Program-made: the position numbers and the translations under genes
The notes under the pieces: model-generated
The model's database searches: none
The model's input: the letters and a program-made list of their open reading frames with translations, nothing else
What the model was told of the DNA's origin: nothing
Origin: Paracoccaceae bacterium
Lineage (GTDB): Bacteria; Pseudomonadota; Alphaproteobacteria; Rhodobacterales; Rhodobacteraceae
Assembly: GCA_029243395.1 (NCBI GenBank)
Contig: JAQWSE010000010.1
Span: forward strand, 1 to 64,000
DNA length: 64,000 bases
Direction: 5' to 3'
Shown here: in pieces, positions 18,568-30,029 of the stretch
How the letters are laid out: every line of letters starts with the position of its first letter
Position numbering within the stretch: the first letter of the stretch is position 1

Positions 18568-19274
18568 TGTTAAGACGCCTAGACAAAAAACAACCCTTAA
18601 ACTTTAAATTTTCTGCAAAAAATTTAGCATGGGCAAAAAAACAGATACTGAATTATCCTAAGGGAAGGAAACAAAGCGCTGTAATACCATTGCTGTTTCG
18701 AGTGCAAGAGCAGGAAGGTTGGGTGTCCAAACCTGCAATTGAGGTCGTGGCCAAGATGTTAGATATGGCTCCAGTTAGAGTATTTGAGGTGGCCAGTTTT
18801 TATTTTATGTTCCATTTGTCTCCTGTTGGATCGGTAGCTCATATACAAGTATGTGGTACAACACCATGCATGCTAAGAGGTTCAGATGGATTGATTAGGC
18901 AGTGTAAGGCTAAGATTTCAAAAAAACCTATGGAGATAGCCCATGATGGTAAGATATCTTGGGAGGAAGTAGAGTGTCTTGGGGCTTGTTCCAATGCACC
19001 ACTTGTCCAAATTGGTAGCGACTACTATGAGGATCTTGATGAAGAAAGTTTTACTAAGATAGTCACTGATTTAATTTCAGGAAGGAAATCAGTGCCAGGA
19101 AGTCAAACAAAAAGATTTTCCTCAGAACCAATTGAAAATCTCACAACATTAGGAACGAAAGCAGAGGAAGCACGAAATGCTAGTGTAGAACTTTTTATAA
19201 ACAGTTCTATTAAAGAAAAAGGACCTAAAACAAAAAGATCTTTGGTTAGTAAAAAGGATGCCCCCAATGCTTAA
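18567..19274 (+). CDS. nuoE: NADH-quinone oxidoreductase subunit E
   Basis: The 24-kDa subunit carrying the [2Fe-2S] cluster N1a in the NADH-oxidising module. The ligands are visible as CGTTPC (near residue 96) and CLGAC (near 137). The thioredoxin-like core ends near residue 165. A further ~70 residues rich in Ser, Lys and Thr form a probably disordered tail, a common feature of alphaproteobacterial NuoE. It overlaps nuoD by 1 bp and nuoF by 8 bp. Confidence 0.96.
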   Translation: MLRRLDKKQPLNFKFSAKNLAWAKKQILNYPKGRKQSAVIPLLFRVQEQEGWVSKPAIEVVAKMLDMAPVRVFEVASFYFMFHLSPVGSVAHIQVCGTTPCMLRGSDGLIRQCKAKISKKPMEIAHDGKISWEEVECLGACSNAPLVQIGSDYYEDLDEESFTKIVTDLISGRKSVPGSQTKRFSSEPIENLTTLGTKAEEARNASVELFINSSIKEKGPKTKRSLVSKKDAPNA

Positions 19275-20553
19275 AGATAAAGATAGAATTTTTTCGAATC
19301 TTTATGGAATGAAAGATAGGAGCATCAAGGGTTCAATGCAACGAGGCCATTGGGACAATACTGCCAAGCTGATCAAACAGGGAGCTGCCTGGATAGTAGA
19401 CGAAATTAAGGGCTCTGGACTTAGAGGAAGAGGAGGAGCAGGTTTCCCAACAGGATTGAAGTGGTCGTTTATGCCTAAGCCTGAGGCTAAAAAACCGTCA
19501 TATCTAGTGGTTAATGCTGACGAGTCTGAGCCTGGGACTTGTAAGGATCGAGAAATTCTAAGACATGAACCTCATACATTAATTGAAGGATGCTTGTTGG
19601 CAGGCTTTGCCATGGGAGCGCATACAGCCTATATATATGTCCGGGGGGAGTATGTGAGGGAAAGAGAAGCTCTGCAGATTGCAATAAATGAGGCATATTC
19701 TAAAGGATTTATTGGAAAGAATGCTTCTAAATCAGGATGGGATTTTGATGTATTTGTGCATCATGGCGCAGGTGCTTATATTTGCGGAGAAGAGACGGCA
19801 TTACTTGAAAGCCTAGAAGGAAAAAAAGGTATGCCCAGAATGAAACCACCATTTCCTGCAATGGCAGGTTTGTATGGATGCCCAACTACGGTAAACAATG
19901 TAGAATCCATTGCAGTGGTTCCAACAATCTTAAGGAGAGGAGCTTCTTGGTTTTCAAAATTCGGTAGGCCAAATAATTTTGGCACAAAATTATTCTGTCT
20001 TTCGGGACACGTAAACAGCCCGTGTGTGGTTGAGGAAGAAATGTCTATCCCTTTGAAAGAACTAATTGATAAACATGGTGGTGGTGTCAGGGGAGGTTGG
20101 AAAAATCTTAAAGCTGTGATTCCAGGAGGAGCCTCTGTCCCCCTTTTGCCCGCGAACATGTGTGAGGATGCTTTAATGGATTTTGACTGGCTTAAAGAAC
20201 AGAAGTCAGGTTTGGGAACAGGGGCTGTTATTGTTATGGATGGCCAAACTGATGTAATTAAAGCGATCTGGCGCCTATCCAAGTTTTATAAACATGAAAG
20301 TTGCGGCCAATGTACGCCTTGTAGGGAAGGTACGGGTTGGATGATGAGGGTCATGGAAAGATTTGTGTCCGGAAATGCTGAATTAGAAGAAATTGATTCT
20401 TTGCTAGAAGTTTCAAAGCAGATTGAAGGCCATACTATTTGCGCCCTTGGTGATGCAGCAGCGTGGCCAATCCAAGGCCTAATGAGGCATTTTCGCCACG
20501 AGGTAGAGTCTAGAATAAAAACAAATAAAAATAGTCATCTGGCGGCAGAATAA
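19267..20553 (+). CDS. nuoF: NADH-quinone oxidoreductase subunit F
   Basis: The 51-kDa subunit that binds NADH and FMN and holds the [4Fe-4S] cluster N3. The NADH-site [10 protein letters not shown] is near residue 56, with the FMN-site [14 protein letters not shown] near 83. The N3 ligands are in [13 protein letters not shown] near 345, plus a fourth Cys in HTICALGD near 393. ATG 19267 has AAGGA 8 bp ahead and overlaps nuoE by 8 bp; the ATG at 19258 is too close to that site. Length 428. Confidence 0.97.
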   Translation: MLKDKDRIFSNLYGMKDRSIKGSMQRGHWDNTAKLIKQGAAWIVDEIKGSGLRGRGGAGFPTGLKWSFMPKPEAKKPSYLVVNADESEPGTCKDREILRHEPHTLIEGCLLAGFAMGAHTAYIYVRGEYVREREALQIAINEAYSKGFIGKNASKSGWDFDVFVHHGAGAYICGEETALLESLEGKKGMPRMKPPFPAMAGLYGCPTTVNNVESIAVVPTILRRGASWFSKFGRPNNFGTKLFCLSGHVNSPCVVEEEMSIPLKELIDKHGGGVRGGWKNLKAVIPGGASVPLLPANMCEDALMDFDWLKEQKSGLGTGAVIVMDGQTDVIKAIWRLSKFYKHESCGQCTPCREGTGWMMRVMERFVSGNAELEEIDSLLEVSKQIEGHTICALGDAAAWPIQGLMRHFRHEVESRIKTNKNSHLAAE

Positions 20554-20556
20554 GAT

Positions 20557-22593
20557 ATGACAGATAATTTAAGAAAAGTAGTGATTGACAACGTAGAGAT
20601 AGATGTAGATCCAGCTTTCACTATAATGCAAGCTTGTGAGAAAATGAGTAAGGAAATTCCAAGATTTTGCTATCACGAGCGATTATCCATAGCTGGTAAC
20701 TGTAGAATGTGTTTGGTTGAGGTGGTTGGAGGCCCCCCGAAACCAATGGCCTCTTGTGCTCTTCAGATTAAGGATTTAAGGCCTGGCCCTAATGGTGAAC
20801 CACCCATAATCAAGACAAACTCGCCCATGGTGAAAAAAGCGCGAGAGGGTGTAATGGAATTTTTATTAATTAACCATCCACTTGATTGTCCCATTTGTGA
20901 TCAGGGTGGTGAATGCGATCTGCAGGATCAAGCTTTGTCATATGGGGTTGATTTCTCAAGATATAGAGAACCAAAGAGGGCAGCCTTGGATGTTAATTTA
21001 GGACCATTGGTTGAAACTAACATGACGCGGTGTATATCATGCACGCGCTGTGTTAGATTTATAACTGAGGTTGCAGGTGTACCAGAAATGGGACAAATTG
21101 GTAGAGGCGAATCTAGCGAAATCACTTCATATTTGGGGCAAACGTTGACGAGTGAACTGCAAGGAAACATAATTGATTTATGCCCTGTAGGTGCTTTGAC
21201 TTCTAAGCCGTATGCATTTTCAGCCAGGCCCTGGGAATTAATAAAAACAAATACTATCGATGTTATGGACGCTCTTGGATCCAATATTAGAGTTGATTCA
21301 AAGGGAAAGAGAATTATGCGCATAATTCCAAGAAACCATGATGGAATCAATGAGGAATGGTTGTCAGATAAATCTCGATTTATGTGGGATGGCCTTAGTA
21401 GGCAAAGATTAGATAAACCTTATATTCGTAACATTTCTGGTAGATTAGAAGAAACAACATGGGATTTAGCTTTTAATGCTATTTCAGACAAATGCTTGCC
21501 TGCTGCAAAGATTCTTGCAATCTCAGGAGATTTGGTTAGTGCAGAAACATTATATGCGGCAAAGAAGCTAGTAAATTCCCTTAAGGGAAGAACGGAATGC
21601 CGCATAGGAGATTCTTACTTACCACCTAGGGATAGAGCCGCATATGTTGGAACAGCCCATATTGGAGGCATTGATGTTGCAGAACAAATATTTTTGATTG
21701 GAACAAATCCAAGGCTAGAGGCGCCCGTTCTTAACGCAAGGATAAGACGTGCTTGGCTGAGGGGGGCAGAGATAAAGTTGGTTGGTGAACCGGTGAGTCT
21801 TACATATGAATATCAGTATTTGGGCCCTAAATTAAAGGATTTAGACAAGTTAAGTAGTAATTTTTTAAAAGCAAACCAGCTAAAGAATTCTTTGATAATC
21901 TTGGGTCAAGGAGCTTTGTTAGGTCAAGACGGCCCTGATATCCTGCATGCCGTAAAGGATTTTAAGGAGAAAACCAACTCAGAATTACTGACATTGCATG
22001 TAGCTGCATCAAAAGTTGGGGCAATGGATTTAAATTTTGTATGTGATATGGGTTATCATTCTTCGATCAAATGGTCGGATGTGGTCCTTAACTTGGGGGT
22101 TGATGATTATGAAATCCCAAAGGGCCCTTTCGTAATATATCAAGGTAGTCATGGTGATAGGGGCGCAGAAAGAGCTGATATTATCCTTCCTGGCTGTGCT
22201 TTTACTGAAGAATCCGGAACTTTTGTTAATACTGAAGGTAGACCGCAGATGGCATTCAAAGCTTGCGAAACTGTGGGGGATGCACGTGAAAATTGGGCGA
22301 TTTTAAGGGCGTTATCGGATAGACTGAATGTTCCTTTTTCGTTCAACAGTTTTGAAGAATTGAGAACTCAGCTGTTTCATGACAAACCTCAATTAGGAGC
22401 CATGGATGAAGTTCCCACCAATTCATGGAAACCTTCGGAGAAATTCTCTAAGAAGTGTTTGGAGAAAAATCTAAATACTGTTTTCAAGGACCACTATTTG
22501 ACTAACGCTATAGCTAGATCAAGTGTCTTATTAGCCGAACTATCTAAGAACAATAATAAGGTTAATTCAAAGAAAGGACTTAAGGTTACATAA
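20557..22593 (+). CDS. nuoG: NADH-quinone oxidoreductase subunit G
   Basis: The 75-kDa subunit, a relay of Fe-S clusters in the peripheral arm. The N-terminal [2Fe-2S] N1b motif is [15 protein letters not shown] (near 37-51). The His-ligated N5 motif is [17 protein letters not shown] (near 107). The N4 motif is CISCTRC, followed by CPVGAL. The extra N7 cluster of some bacteria is absent. The C-terminal two-thirds is a molybdopterin-oxidoreductase-like domain without cofactor-site features. At 678 residues it has normal alphaproteobacterial and mitochondrial size. It overlaps nuoH by 1 bp. Confidence 0.97.
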   Translation: MTDNLRKVVIDNVEIDVDPAFTIMQACEKMSKEIPRFCYHERLSIAGNCRMCLVEVVGGPPKPMASCALQIKDLRPGPNGEPPIIKTNSPMVKKAREGVMEFLLINHPLDCPICDQGGECDLQDQALSYGVDFSRYREPKRAALDVNLGPLVETNMTRCISCTRCVRFITEVAGVPEMGQIGRGESSEITSYLGQTLTSELQGNIIDLCPVGALTSKPYAFSARPWELIKTNTIDVMDALGSNIRVDSKGKRIMRIIPRNHDGINEEWLSDKSRFMWDGLSRQRLDKPYIRNISGRLEETTWDLAFNAISDKCLPAAKILAISGDLVSAETLYAAKKLVNSLKGRTECRIGDSYLPPRDRAAYVGTAHIGGIDVAEQIFLIGTNPRLEAPVLNARIRRAWLRGAEIKLVGEPVSLTYEYQYLGPKLKDLDKLSSNFLKANQLKNSLIILGQGALLGQDGPDILHAVKDFKEKTNSELLTLHVAASKVGAMDLNFVCDMGYHSSIKWSDVVLNLGVDDYEIPKGPFVIYQGSHGDRGAERADIILPGCAFTEESGTFVNTEGRPQMAFKACETVGDARENWAILRALSDRLNVPFSFNSFEELRTQLFHDKPQLGAMDEVPTNSWKPSEKFSKKCLEKNLNTVFKDHYLTNAIARSSVLLAELSKNNNKVNSKKGLKVT

Positions 22594-23621
22594 TGGATTT
22601 CTCAAGTGGAATGGGGTTGATTTTATTGATTGTTGGTCAATGTCTTTTGATTACAGTTTCAGTTCTTTTGTGTTTAGCGTTCTTAATGTATGCGGATAGA
22701 AAGATATGGGCTGCAGTACAAATGCGGAAAGGACCCAATGTGGTGGGGGCTTTTGGGCTTCTGCAATCATTTGCTGATTTTTTAAAATACGTTTTTAAGG
22801 AAATTGTTATACCAGCTGGTTCTGACAAGGTTGTTTTTATATTAGCTCCCCTGATTACTTTTGTTTTATCTCTTGTGGCATGGTCGGTAATTCCATTTAA
22901 TGAAGGGTGGGTCTTAACCGACTTAAATGTGGGGATTCTTTTTATTTTTGCAGTGGCTGGTTTGGAAGTTTATGGAGTTATCATGGGTGGGTGGGCTTCC
23001 AATTCAAAATACGCATTTTTGGGTAGCTTAAGATCTGCTGCGCAAATGATATCATATGAAGTATCGATAGGCTTTATAATAATTGGAATCTTGATATCTA
23101 CCGGATCTCTCAACCTCACAAAGATTGTTATGGCTCAAGATGGGCATTACGGGCTATTTAATTGGTACTGGTTGCCACATTTTCCTATGGTTGTTTTATT
23201 TTTTGTGTCTGCTCTTGCTGAAACAAATAGACCCCCTTTCGATTTGCCTGAGGCTGAGGCTGAGCTAGTTGCTGGATTTCAAGTTGAATACTCTTCGACC
23301 CCTTTTCTTTTATTTATGATTGGGGAATTAATGACTGTGGTGCTAATGTGCACTTTAATTTCTATTTTGTTTTTTGGTGGGTGGTTGTCTCCTTTCCCTT
23401 TTCTTCCTGATGGGGTTGCTTGGTTAGTACTAAAAGTACTTTTCTTTTTCTTTTTGTTCGCCATGGTCAAGGCCATAGTTCCTAGATTTAGGTATGATCA
23501 ATTAATGAGATTGGGGTGGAAAGTATTTCTTCCACTGTCTTTGGGGTGGGTAGTTGTCGTTGCCACTTTGGCCCAATTTGATATTCCTGGTTATGCACGC
23601 TGGGTAATTGAAGGAGCATAA
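22593..23621 (+). CDS. nuoH: NADH-quinone oxidoreductase subunit H
   Basis: The membrane subunit (ND1) that joins the peripheral and membrane arms and lines the quinone chamber. It has about eight hydrophobic helices. The conserved loop [20 protein letters not shown] is near residue 31, and the acidic [19 protein letters not shown] loop is near 207. Length 342. It ends at 23621, and nuoI starts 1 bp later with its ribosome site inside the nuoH end. Confidence 0.97.
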   Translation: MDFSSGMGLILLIVGQCLLITVSVLLCLAFLMYADRKIWAAVQMRKGPNVVGAFGLLQSFADFLKYVFKEIVIPAGSDKVVFILAPLITFVLSLVAWSVIPFNEGWVLTDLNVGILFIFAVAGLEVYGVIMGGWASNSKYAFLGSLRSAAQMISYEVSIGFIIIGILISTGSLNLTKIVMAQDGHYGLFNWYWLPHFPMVVLFFVSALAETNRPPFDLPEAEAELVAGFQVEYSSTPFLLFMIGELMTVVLMCTLISILFFGGWLSPFPFLPDGVAWLVLKVLFFFFLFAMVKAIVPRFRYDQLMRLGWKVFLPLSLGWVVVVATLAQFDIPGYARWVIEGA

Positions 23622-23622
23622 A

Positions 23623-24120
23623 ATGAGAAGTTTTGATTGGAAAAGAGCACTTAATTATTTTTTGCTGAAGGATTTTTTGGTGGCTTTTAAGTTGGCCATG
23701 AAATATTTCTTTAGACCTAAGGTGACCATTAACTATCCTCATGAAAAAGGAAAAATCTCCCCCCGTTTTAGAGGTGAACATGCTCTTCGATGTTATGCAA
23801 ATGGTGAGGAAAGATGTATAGCATGTAAATTATGTGAAGCAATTTGCCCGGCACAGGCAATTACAATTGATGCTGGACCCCGAATGGCAGATGGGAGTCG
23901 TAGAACTACCAGATATGATATAGACATGACTAAATGTATCTATTGTGGCTTCTGTCAGGAAGCTTGTCCAGTTGATGCAATAGTGGAAGGCCCTAATTTT
24001 GAATATGCCACAGAGACCCGCGAAGAATTATTTTATAATAAAGAAAAATTATTGGAGAATGGGCGCAAATGGGAGATGCAACTAGCTGAAAACATCAAAC
24101 TGGATGCAAAGTTTAGATAG
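23623..24120 (+). CDS. nuoI: NADH-quinone oxidoreductase subunit I
   Basis: The TYKY subunit, a ferredoxin-like protein with clusters N6a and N6b. Both motifs are complete: [12 protein letters not shown] and [15 protein letters not shown] 23623 has AAGGAG 6 bp ahead, so I prefer it to the TTG at 23608 inside nuoH. It gives 165 residues, a normal length. Confidence 0.97.
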   Translation: MRSFDWKRALNYFLLKDFLVAFKLAMKYFFRPKVTINYPHEKGKISPRFRGEHALRCYANGEERCIACKLCEAICPAQAITIDAGPRMADGSRRTTRYDIDMTKCIYCGFCQEACPVDAIVEGPNFEYATETREELFYNKEKLLENGRKWEMQLAENIKLDAKFR

Positions 24121-24159
24121 ATAAAGAAAATTTTTTTGAAATAAAAGGACCAAAAATTC

Positions 24160-24768
24160 ATGCAAGCATCAGAAATGGCATTTTATTTTTTTTCAGTTGT
24201 TATTGTTATTTCAGCGATGCTTGTTGTGATATCTCGTAATCCTGTGCATTCAGTGTTGTGGTTGATCGCGACTTTCTTTGGGTCATCGGGTTTGTTTATT
24301 TTGCTTGGTGCGGAATTTCTGGCTTTAATATTGATGATTGTTTATGTTGGTGCAGTCGCAGTTCTTTTTATGTTCGTTGTAATGATGTTGAACATCAATT
24401 TTGACCAACTTAGATCTGGATTCACGAGATATTTGCCAGTCGGACTCTTGATAGGACTAATCCTATTTGTAGAGCTCAGTCTTGTGTTTAGTCATTGGAT
24501 TCCAGCTAATTCTTATGATTCTAAAATACAAGATTCTACGATTGGTGATGTAGAAAATACTAAACAGCTTGGACTTGTATTGTATACCGATTTTATCCTG
24601 TATTTTCAATTGGCTGGCATAATTTTACTAATTGCGATGATTGGGGCAATTGTCTTAACTCATCAGAGAAAGAGAAATGTTAAGCGACAGGATATATTAA
24701 CGCAGATATATAGGGATCCCGAAAAAGCTATTGAATTAAAGGATATAAAGCCAGGACAAGGCCTATGA
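24160..24768 (+). CDS. nuoJ: NADH-quinone oxidoreductase subunit J
   Basis: The ND6-type membrane subunit, with five predicted helices. The family segment [27 protein letters not shown] (near residues 50-76, partly quoted) contains the pi-bulge helix. It has 202 residues with a basic C-terminal tail. AAAAGGA lies 10 bp before ATG 24160; the ATG at 24175 is an alternative. It overlaps nuoK by 4 bp (ATGA). Confidence 0.95.
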   Translation: MQASEMAFYFFSVVIVISAMLVVISRNPVHSVLWLIATFFGSSGLFILLGAEFLALILMIVYVGAVAVLFMFVVMMLNINFDQLRSGFTRYLPVGLLIGLILFVELSLVFSHWIPANSYDSKIQDSTIGDVENTKQLGLVLYTDFILYFQLAGIILLIAMIGAIVLTHQRKRNVKRQDILTQIYRDPEKAIELKDIKPGQGL

Positions 24769-25070
24769 TAGCAATACAGCATTTTCTTACCCTATCTTCT
24801 ATGTTATTCTTAATTGGTGTATTTGGTATTTTTCTCAATAGGAAAAATATAATTATTTTGTTGATGTCTATCGAATTAATTCTTCTAGCAGTTAATATTA
24901 ACTTTGTTTCTTTCTCATATTTTTTGGATGACCTAGTAGGTCAGGTCTTCACCCTTTTTATTTTAACAGTGGCGGCAGCTGAAGCTGCAATTGGATTGGC
25001 TATTCTCGTTTGTTTTTTTCGGAACAAAGGATCAATATCTGTTGAAGACGTAAATGTGATGAAGGGTTAG
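24765..25070 (+). CDS. nuoK: NADH-quinone oxidoreductase subunit K
   Basis: The ND4L-type subunit, 101 residues with three helices. The two conserved membrane glutamates of the proton path are visible in [15 protein letters not shown] and [13 protein letters not shown]. It begins within the nuoJ stop region (ATGA overlap) and ends 1 bp before the nuoL frame. Confidence 0.96.
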   Translation: MIAIQHFLTLSSMLFLIGVFGIFLNRKNIIILLMSIELILLAVNINFVSFSYFLDDLVGQVFTLFILTVAAAEAAIGLAILVCFFRNKGSISVEDVNVMKG

Positions 25071-25071
25071 T

Positions 25072-27063
25072 TTGTTTATGTTACAGATAATTTTATTTGC
25101 TCCATTACTAGCTTCAATCTTAGCAGGTTTTTTTTATAAACAGCTCGGTGAACGGTTTGTGATATTTTCAGCGATTACATTGTTGTTTATTTCCGCAATG
25201 TTTTCATGGATTGTCTTTCTTGGAATAAACCATGCCGAAATACACGAAGTAATCTTTTTTAGATGGATCGAATCGGGGTCACTTAAGGTCAATTGGGGTA
25301 TGAGATTAGATACCTTGACGGCTATCATGTTGGTAGTAATTAATACTATTTCTGCATTTGTTCATCTTTATTCCGTTGGATACATGGCCCATGATCCAAA
25401 TTGGGATGCCAATGAAACATTCAGACCCAGGTTTTTTTCTTATCTATCTCTTTTCACTTTTGCCATGCTTATGCTGGTGACTTCCAATAACTTAGCTCAA
25501 TTATTTTTTGGTTGGGAAGGAGTTGGGCTAGCTTCATACTTGCTGATTGGTTTTTACTATAAGAAAGAAAGTGCAAATAAAGCCGCGATGAAAGCGTTTA
25601 TTGTTAATAGAGTTGGAGATGTAGGATTAGCATTGGCCATTTTCACCTCTTTTATGATGGTAGGATCCTTAAAATTTTCTGATTTATTTGCTTCGATTCC
25701 TAGACTCTCTCAAACCGAAATAACCTTTTTATTCATTGAATTCAATACTATTGAATTCATCGCAGTACTATTCTTTTTGGGTGCAATGGGTAAGTCGGCA
25801 CAGTTATTTTTACACACCTGGTTACCTGATGCTATGGAAGGGCCAACACCTGTTTCGGCACTGATTCATGCGGCCACCATGGTGACTGCCGGGGTGTTCT
25901 TAGTGTGTAGGCTTTCTCCGATTATGGAATATGCCCCTTATGCTTCAAACTTCGTTACGATCATTGGGGTAAGCACAGCTTTTTTTGCCGGGACTGTAGC
26001 TTTAGTTCAACATGATATTAAAAGAGTAATAGCTTTCTCTACTTGTTCTCAACTAGGATTCATGTTCGCTTCTGCAGGGATAGGTCTTTATCAGGCTGCT
26101 ATGTTTCATCTCTTTACCCATGCTTTCTTTAAAGCGTTACTTTTTCTGTGCGCAGGGTCAATTATAAATTCCATGCATCATGAACAAGATATTAGACAGT
26201 ATGGGGGATTGAGGAAGAAGCTGCCAGTGGCTTTTTGGTCCATGACTATAGGGACATTGGCCATTACCGGAGTCGGAATTCCATTTAGTTATGATGTCTT
26301 CCATTTGCCGGTAGGATTTTCAGGATTTGTGTCAAAGGACGCGATTCTTGAGGGGATGTTTGCGGCAAAAAGTTATCCATCTGCAGTATCATTTTGGTTC
26401 CTAACATTTGCTGCTTTTCTAACTTCACTTTACAGTTGGCGATTGATAATTCTTACTTTTTTTGGGGATCCTCGTGGTAACCCTGAAAACTACAAACATG
26501 CAAAAGAGAAATCAAAGACCATTAATTTCACCCTTGCTTGCCTTTCATTCGGGTCAATCTTTGCAGGAATAATCTTTTTCGATCTATTTTTGGGTGATAG
26601 CTCAGAGAATTTCTTTTCAAATTCTTTGTTTATCCACCCCTCAAATCATATATTACATGACCTTCATTATATACCACACTGGGCGAAGACCACTCCTTTT
26701 TTCGCAATGGGGCTAGGTCTTTTTGTTTCGTTTGTATGTTTTTATTTTTCACCAAAAATCCCAAGCTATTTATCAGTTAATCAAAAAATTCTGCACAATT
26801 TTTTACAAAAAAAATGGTACTTTGATGAAGTCTATGACCATCTTTTTGTAAAATCTTCCAGGTGGTTAGGCTCTAAATTTTGGCGAATTGGGGATGAGCA
26901 CGTTATTGACGGTTTTATCAACCTAATCGCTTTAAATTTTTTGCCGAAATTAACTACTTTTGCAGGAAGGCTGCAGTCAGGGTATATTTTTCACTATGCC
27001 TTCGCTATATTCATTGGTTTAACTAGCATCCTCACATATTTCTTAATAAATTTAGGTACCTAA
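25072..27063 (+). CDS. nuoL: NADH-quinone oxidoreductase subunit L
   Basis: The ND5-type antiporter-like proton-pumping subunit with the long lateral helix. It has about 660 residues and many membrane segments. The conserved GWEGVGLASYLLIGFYY (near 150), the pumping-channel motif HTWLPDAMEGPTPVSALIHA (near 248) and LFHLFTHAFFKALLFL (near 347) are present. TTG 25072 is 5 bp after AAGGG; ATG 25078, two codons on, is an equally reasonable start. Confidence 0.96.
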   Translation: MFMLQIILFAPLLASILAGFFYKQLGERFVIFSAITLLFISAMFSWIVFLGINHAEIHEVIFFRWIESGSLKVNWGMRLDTLTAIMLVVINTISAFVHLYSVGYMAHDPNWDANETFRPRFFSYLSLFTFAMLMLVTSNNLAQLFFGWEGVGLASYLLIGFYYKKESANKAAMKAFIVNRVGDVGLALAIFTSFMMVGSLKFSDLFASIPRLSQTEITFLFIEFNTIEFIAVLFFLGAMGKSAQLFLHTWLPDAMEGPTPVSALIHAATMVTAGVFLVCRLSPIMEYAPYASNFVTIIGVSTAFFAGTVALVQHDIKRVIAFSTCSQLGFMFASAGIGLYQAAMFHLFTHAFFKALLFLCAGSIINSMHHEQDIRQYGGLRKKLPVAFWSMTIGTLAITGVGIPFSYDVFHLPVGFSGFVSKDAILEGMFAAKSYPSAVSFWFLTFAAFLTSLYSWRLIILTFFGDPRGNPENYKHAKEKSKTINFTLACLSFGSIFAGIIFFDLFLGDSSENFFSNSLFIHPSNHILHDLHYIPHWAKTTPFFAMGLGLFVSFVCFYFSPKIPSYLSVNQKILHNFLQKKWYFDEVYDHLFVKSSRWLGSKFWRIGDEHVIDGFINLIALNFLPKLTTFAGRLQSGYIFHYAFAIFIGLTSILTYFLINLGT

Positions 27064-27066
27064 CCG

Positions 27067-28575
27067 ATGAACCATTTGCTATCCCTTGTGATTTTTTCAC
27101 CAATTTTTGGTGCACTCATCATGGGTATTTTTCTCCGAAGTGGTTCAGAAGATTCTGAAAGAAATGCAAAACTCCTAGCCTTAGTCACCACAATTGCAAC
27201 CTTAATATTTAGTCTTTTCATCCTTGCGCAGTTTGATTCAACCAGTTCTGACTTTCAACTGCTAGAAGAACATAAATGGATTCTAGGATTACATTACAAA
27301 GTTGGTGTTGATGGGATTTCAGTACCACTTATACTTCTTACTACAAGTATTATGCCATTGGTAATAATCTCTAGTTGGTCCATTAAAAGTAAAGTCAAAG
27401 AATACATGATCTGTTTTCTTTTGCTAGAAACACTTATGATTGGGGTTTTTTGTTCCTTAGACCTAGTTTTATTCTATTTATTTTTTGAATCGGGACTTAT
27501 CCCTATGTTCCTGATCATAGGAATTTGGGGTGGTTCCAATAGGGTTTATGCGGCATTTAAGTTTTTTTTATATACCCTTTTGGGCTCAATTCTAATGCTT
27601 TTTGCCATGCTCTATATGTGGTTTGAAGCTGGAACTACTGATTTGCGGACACTGATGGAGTTTGAATTTGATCACTCTTCATTTAGTTTGCTTGGATTTG
27701 AAATCACTGGTGGAATACAAACCTTACTATGGTTGGCATTTTTTGCATCCTTTGCTGTCAAACTTCCCATGTGGCCCTTTCATACATGGCTACCTGATGC
27801 ACATGTGCAGGCTCCTACTGGAGGGTCAGTGGTACTAGCTGCTATTTTATTAAAAATGGGTGGATATGGTTTTATTAGATTTAATATACCGATGTTTACT
27901 GAGGCTAGTATCTTATTTCAAGATCTAGTTTTTATGTTGTCAATAATAGCAATCATTTATACTTCATTAGTAGCTTTAATGCAGACTGATGTAAAAAAAC
28001 TCATTGCTTATTCTTCAGTAGCACATATGGGTTTTGTCACCTTGGGGATTTTTTCGATGAACCAGCAAGGTATAGATGGAGCCATATTCCAAATGTTGAG
28101 TCATGGCTTTATTTCTGCAGCCCTATTCTTGTCAGTTGGTGTGATTTATGACCGGATGCATAGTAGGGAAATAAAATTTTACGGTGGTTTAGCAAATAAA
28201 ATGCCTCGATATACATTATTTTTTGTATTTTTTACCATGGCAAATGTTGGTTTGCCGGGGACAAGTGGCTTTATTGGAGAATTCTTAGTCTTAATAGGAG
28301 CTTATCAAATTAATAGTATGGCAACGGCTATCGCTACTTTAGGAATTATACTGTCAGCTGGTTATGCACTCTGGTTATGTCGTAGAATGATTTTTGGGGA
28401 GATCACTAATCAAAGATTGCAGGAGATTTCTGATGTATCTTTCAGAGAAAAAATAGTTTTTGTGCCACTCATTCTGGCGACTCTTTTAATGGGAATAATG
28501 CCGATGCCAATTTTTAAATTAATTTCTAATACGGTTGCAAATCTCATTGCAAATCTAGAAATCGTGAGTAATTAG
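27067..28575 (+). CDS. nuoM: NADH-quinone oxidoreductase subunit M
   Basis: The ND4-type proton-pumping subunit, 502 residues, entirely membrane. Conserved signatures include [21 protein letters not shown] (near 140, part quoted) with the key glutamate, and [21 protein letters not shown] (near 240). It starts 3 bp after the nuoL stop codon. Confidence 0.96.
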   Translation: MNHLLSLVIFSPIFGALIMGIFLRSGSEDSERNAKLLALVTTIATLIFSLFILAQFDSTSSDFQLLEEHKWILGLHYKVGVDGISVPLILLTTSIMPLVIISSWSIKSKVKEYMICFLLLETLMIGVFCSLDLVLFYLFFESGLIPMFLIIGIWGGSNRVYAAFKFFLYTLLGSILMLFAMLYMWFEAGTTDLRTLMEFEFDHSSFSLLGFEITGGIQTLLWLAFFASFAVKLPMWPFHTWLPDAHVQAPTGGSVVLAAILLKMGGYGFIRFNIPMFTEASILFQDLVFMLSIIAIIYTSLVALMQTDVKKLIAYSSVAHMGFVTLGIFSMNQQGIDGAIFQMLSHGFISAALFLSVGVIYDRMHSREIKFYGGLANKMPRYTLFFVFFTMANVGLPGTSGFIGEFLVLIGAYQINSMATAIATLGIILSAGYALWLCRRMIFGEITNQRLQEISDVSFREKIVFVPLILATLLMGIMPMPIFKLISNTVANLIANLEIVSN

Positions 28576-28589
28576 TTGGGAACAATGGC

Positions 28590-30029
28590 ATGAGTTATTT
28601 AGATATATTGACAATTGGGCCTGAACTGATCCTTGTTTTGTTTTGTTTGGTCTCATTGCTAGTAGGCAGTTTTTATGACTCAATTAAAACTAGTGGCTTC
28701 ATCTTCTTGTTGACAATCGGGATCCTTATATTAATCGCAATTTTAATATACATCAGCCCCTACAAAACCATTCCAGCCTTTGGTGGAGCTTTTATTCGCG
28801 ACGCTTTTGCCACATATTTTCAAATAACAATTCTAATAAGCGTTGTAGCCCTTTTAGTTCTGAGTAAAGATTATTTGATCAAGTATGACCTACTAAAGTT
28901 TGAGTATCCAATTTTGATAGCATTTGCCACGTTGGGAATGTTGGTAGTCGTTTCTTCTGAAAATTTGCTTGTCCTTTATCTGGGGATCGAGATCCAGTCG
29001 CTTTCTTTATATGTGATAGCTGCTTTTCGAAGGGATAATGTAAGATCTACTGAAGCAGGGTTGAAATATTTTGTTTTGGGCTCTCTTTCATCAGGATTGA
29101 TGCTTTTTGGTGCCAGCTTGATCTACGGATCCACTGGCTCTATTGAATTTAAAGAAATATTCATAGCGATAAGTTCTGATGGGTTTTTACTAGGAATAAT
29201 GGCCGGATTAGTTTTCTTGATTTCAGGGTTAGCTTTCAAGGCTTCAGCTGTCCCTTTTCACATGTGGACTCCAGATGTTTACGAAGGATCTCCAACCCCA
29301 GTGACAGGTTTTTTTGCTACTGCTCCAAAAGTTGCTGCGATAGCGATATTACTACGAGTACTTTTTGATTGTTTTGGTTCAGCCGTGGAGAGCTGGCAGC
29401 AAGTAATAATTGTGCTATCATTTTGCTCAATGTTTTTGGGTTCTATAGCAGCTATTGGGCAAAAAAATATAAAGAGGTTGATGGCTTTCTCATCTATCGG
29501 GCACGTCGGTTTTGCACTTATTGGGGTAGCGTGTGCTACAGAAGAAGGGGTGGCAGCAGTTCTAATTTATATGGTATTGTATGTGATCATGAATATAGGA
29601 GTCTTCGCTTTTATATTGAATATGGAGCGTGAGGGTGTAGCTGTAACAAGCATAGAAAGTTTGAGCCTATATTCTGAGGTTTCTCAGGGTCAGGCCTTCT
29701 TTTTGACAATATTGCTATTTTCTTTAGCAGGGATACCCCCATTGGTTGGTTTTTTCGGTAAATTTTATATTTTTTCTGCTGCAATCAATTCGGGATTGAT
29801 TTGGCTTGCTGTTTCTGGAGGTATCGCTTCAGTGGTGGCTGCTTTTTATTACTTAAGGATTGTTTATCTCATGTATTTTGGTGCAAAAAAAGAATTGTTG
29901 ACGGGGAATATGCCTTTCACTCATTGGTTATTATTGATTGTTACAGCCACATTGATGTTGGTTGGAACTATTAATCTGTTTGGATTAGAAGGTCCAGCTA
30001 GAGTAGCCGCAGTTAGTCTGCTAAATTAG
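28590..30029 (+). CDS. nuoN: NADH-quinone oxidoreductase subunit N
   Basis: The ND2-type proton-pumping subunit, 479 residues and the last gene of the complex I set. The LGIEIQSLSLYVIAAF helix (near 132) and the FHMWTPDVYEGSPTPVTGFFA motif (near 227, part quoted) are characteristic. All 14 nuo genes are present in the canonical order without inserted genes. It overlaps the birA GTG start by 1 bp. Confidence 0.96.
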   Translation: MSYLDILTIGPELILVLFCLVSLLVGSFYDSIKTSGFIFLLTIGILILIAILIYISPYKTIPAFGGAFIRDAFATYFQITILISVVALLVLSKDYLIKYDLLKFEYPILIAFATLGMLVVVSSENLLVLYLGIEIQSLSLYVIAAFRRDNVRSTEAGLKYFVLGSLSSGLMLFGASLIYGSTGSIEFKEIFIAISSDGFLLGIMAGLVFLISGLAFKASAVPFHMWTPDVYEGSPTPVTGFFATAPKVAAIAILLRVLFDCFGSAVESWQQVIIVLSFCSMFLGSIAAIGQKNIKRLMAFSSIGHVGFALIGVACATEEGVAAVLIYMVLYVIMNIGVFAFILNMEREGVAVTSIESLSLYSEVSQGQAFFLTILLFSLAGIPPLVGFFGKFYIFSAAINSGLIWLAVSGGIASVVAAFYYLRIVYLMYFGAKKELLTGNMPFTHWLLLIVTATLMLVGTINLFGLEGPARVAAVSLLN